Shown: positions 5,302 to 5,830 of the stretch, one piece after another
Position numbering within the stretch: position 1 is the first letter of the stretch
Layout: the number at the start of each line of letters is the position of its first letter
Origin: Oscillospiraceae bacterium
GTDB lineage: Bacteria; Bacillota; Clostridia; Oscillospirales; Oscillospiraceae
DNA length: 5,830 nucleotides
Assembly: GCA_021199595.1 (NCBI GenBank)
Contig: JAJQHT010000230.1
Location: 1-5,830, forward strand
Reading direction: 5' to 3'
The notes under the pieces: model-generated
The model's database searches: none
Told to the model about the DNA's origin: nothing
The model's input: only the letters and a program-made list of their open reading frames with translations
Position numbers and translations under genes: made by a program

Positions 5302-5373
5302 ACGCAACTCACCCTCTTGACAAACGCAAAATACAGTGCTATAATGCAACCATAAAGAAACCGTGTACGCAAC
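5302..5373 (+). promoter_or_regulatory. Four phased ACGCAAC-like repeats, candidate operator array
   Basis: Direct repeats at 5302-5308 (ACGCAAC), 5324-5330 (ACGCAAA), 5344-5350 (ATGCAAC) and 5367-5373 (ACGCAAC), with starts 22, 20 and 23 bp apart, close to two helical turns. They lie upstream of, within the spacer of, at the end of, and downstream of the consensus promoter. A repressor bound here would sit on one face of the helix and block RNA polymerase. The same heptamer occurs in the control region at 2299-2305 (minus) and 2425-2431 (plus), with TCGCAAC at 2364-2370. The likely binder is the XRE repressor; this is inference. Confidence 0.55.
5317..5345 (+). promoter_or_regulatory. Perfect consensus sigma-A promoter for the replication gene
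   Basis: TTGACA (5317-5322), exactly 17 bp, then TATAAT (5340-5345). Transcription should begin near 5352, giving a leader of about 40 nt before the ATG at 5394. Such a strong promoter in a temperate phage must normally be repressed in the lysogen, which fits the operator-like repeats threaded through it. Confidence 0.93.
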
Positions 5374-5380
5374 ACGATAT

Positions 5381-5386
5381 AGGAGG
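5381..5386 (+). promoter_or_regulatory. Ribosome binding site deciding the start of the replication gene
   Basis: AGGAGG with a 1-nt spacer to ATG 5388 and a 7-nt spacer to the in-frame ATG 5394. The second is therefore the likely start, giving a protein beginning MAERRMF. Confidence 0.8.
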
Positions 5387-5393
5387 CATGATT

Positions 5394-5705
5394 ATGGCGG
5401 AGCGGCGGATGTTTGCGCGGTCTATTATCAGCAGCAGCCGGTTTTTAAGTCTTTCGCGGGCTGCGCGGCTGCTGTATTATGACCTTGGGATGGCGGCGGA
5501 CGACGATGGATGCGTCGAAGCGCTGGGCGTGATGCGCATGACGGGCGCACCGTCCAAGGCGCTGGCGGAGCTGGAGGAGATGCAGTTCATTGTCCCGATT
5601 TATCCCGGAAAGGTATATCACATATGCGACTGGGGCCGGAACAACTATATCCGTCCCGAGCGCTATCACCCCGGGATGTATAAGTCCATGCTCCCAGGCG
5701 CTTGA
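5394..5705 (+). CDS. Phage replication-initiation protein, N-terminal winged-helix part only
   Basis: A 103-residue protein starting MAERRMFARSIISSSRFL. From memory this opening, with LYYDLGMAADDDG, RMTGAPSKAL, the core HICDWGRNNYIR and the end ERYHPGMYKS, is the N-terminal winged-helix domain of Firmicutes phage replisome organisers (DnaD-like initiators), which bind the phage origin. Those proteins usually continue through a low-complexity linker into a C-terminal domain that recruits helicase loader or helicase. Here a TGA at 5703 stops the protein right after the winged helix. It may be a naturally short DNA-binding version, a truncated gene, or one broken by mutation (the following DNA in the same frame is discussed as a finding). 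It has its own consensus promoter and ideal ribosome binding site, and is separated from the R-M genes by a terminator. An open frame extends upstream to 5208, but it crosses the terminator and promoter and so is not coding. Confidence 0.8.
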   Translation: MAERRMFARSIISSSRFLSLSRAARLLYYDLGMAADDDGCVEALGVMRMTGAPSKALAELEEMQFIVPIYPGKVYHICDWGRNNYIRPERYHPGMYKSMLPGA

Positions 5706-5714
5706 AGCCCCTTA

Positions 5715-5729
5715 CCCGCTGGCTGCGGG
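5715..5729 (+). other. Small hairpin after the replication gene
   Basis: CCCGC-TGGCT-GCGGG, a 5-bp GC stem with a 5-nt loop, 9 nt after the stop codon and followed by CTATATTT. It could be a weak terminator, but the stem is short and the T run is interrupted. It might equally be an accidental fold at the edge of the AT-rich patch (5730-5766). Confidence 0.3.
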
Positions 5730-5775
5730 CTATATTTCTCCCAAAGATTGTTAAAAACTTTAAAATGGTGACCCG

Positions 5776-5830
5776 AGGTAAGGTAAGGTAAGTCTAGGTA
5801 AGACAAGGCAAGGCCAGGCAAGCCTAGCCC
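5776..5830 (+). repeat. Pentanucleotide array AGGTA/AGGCA, 11 units, running to the window edge
   Basis: Read in steps of five from 5776 the units are AGGTA x3, AGTCT, AGGTA, AGACA, AGGCA, AGGCC, AGGCA, AGCCT and AGCCC. All eleven begin with AG, so the period is kept although the units drift. The array probably continues beyond the window. An AT-rich patch containing TTAAAAACTTTAAAA (5751-5765) lies immediately to its left. Short direct repeats beside AT-rich DNA next to an initiator gene are typical of phage and plasmid origins. The array could also be a decayed linker-coding region of the replication protein. Confidence 0.7.

Noticed and set aside
5208..5393. Upstream extension of the replication-protein frame to an ATG at 5208
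   Set aside because: The extension would translate through a perfect terminator and a perfect consensus promoter. The ideal ribosome binding site at 5381-5386 points to ATG 5394.

Overview
The window looks like a segment of a temperate phage or prophage from a Gram-positive host, most likely a Firmicute of the Clostridia type. The reasons are the strong AGGAGG ribosome binding sites, sigma-A-like promoters, an XRE repressor paired with an ImmA-like protease, and a short replication-initiation protein of a type common in Firmicutes prophages. Coding DNA is fairly GC-rich, while the control regions are AT-rich.

Left part, minus strand (positions 1-2347): a packaging/head operon read leftwards. 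Its promoter lies near 2318-2347. It is followed by a 59-residue cysteine-rich small protein (2105-2284), the terminase large subunit (429-2114), a 367-bp non-coding gap and the first 20 codons of the next gene (1-61), probably the portal protein. No small terminase subunit is visible. The gap carries an iterated CCCCAC(A)TT motif and is almost free of G on the plus strand.

Middle (about 2295-2482): a divergent control region with back-to-back promoters, several small dyads and ACGCAAC-like motifs. It is a good candidate for the lysogeny switch.

Right part, plus strand: an XRE-family repressor (2483-2875), an ImmA/IrrE-like metallopeptidase (2882-3175), then a type II restriction-modification pair. 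The pair is an m5C DNA methyltransferase (3222-4448) and a restriction endonuclease (4438-5178) that overlaps it and uses a TTG start. A near-perfect bidirectional terminator (5247-5285) closes this unit. A new unit follows, with a perfect consensus promoter (5317-5345) threaded by four ACGCAAC-like repeats 20-23 bp apart. It drives a 103-residue protein resembling the N-terminal winged-helix part of phage replication-initiation proteins (5394-5705). The window ends in an AT-rich patch and a pentanucleotide array (AGGTA/AGGCA, 11 units) that may be part of a replication origin or the remains of the protein's linker.

Taken together, the repressor and protease probably control both the leftward packaging operon and the rightward replication gene through a shared operator motif. 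The restriction-modification pair is cargo expressed from the lysogenic side, giving the lysogen defence against other phages. I see no strong evidence for a wholly new system. The least explained parts are the CCCCAC array between terminase and portal, the phased operator array at 5302-5373, and the terminal pentanucleotide array.
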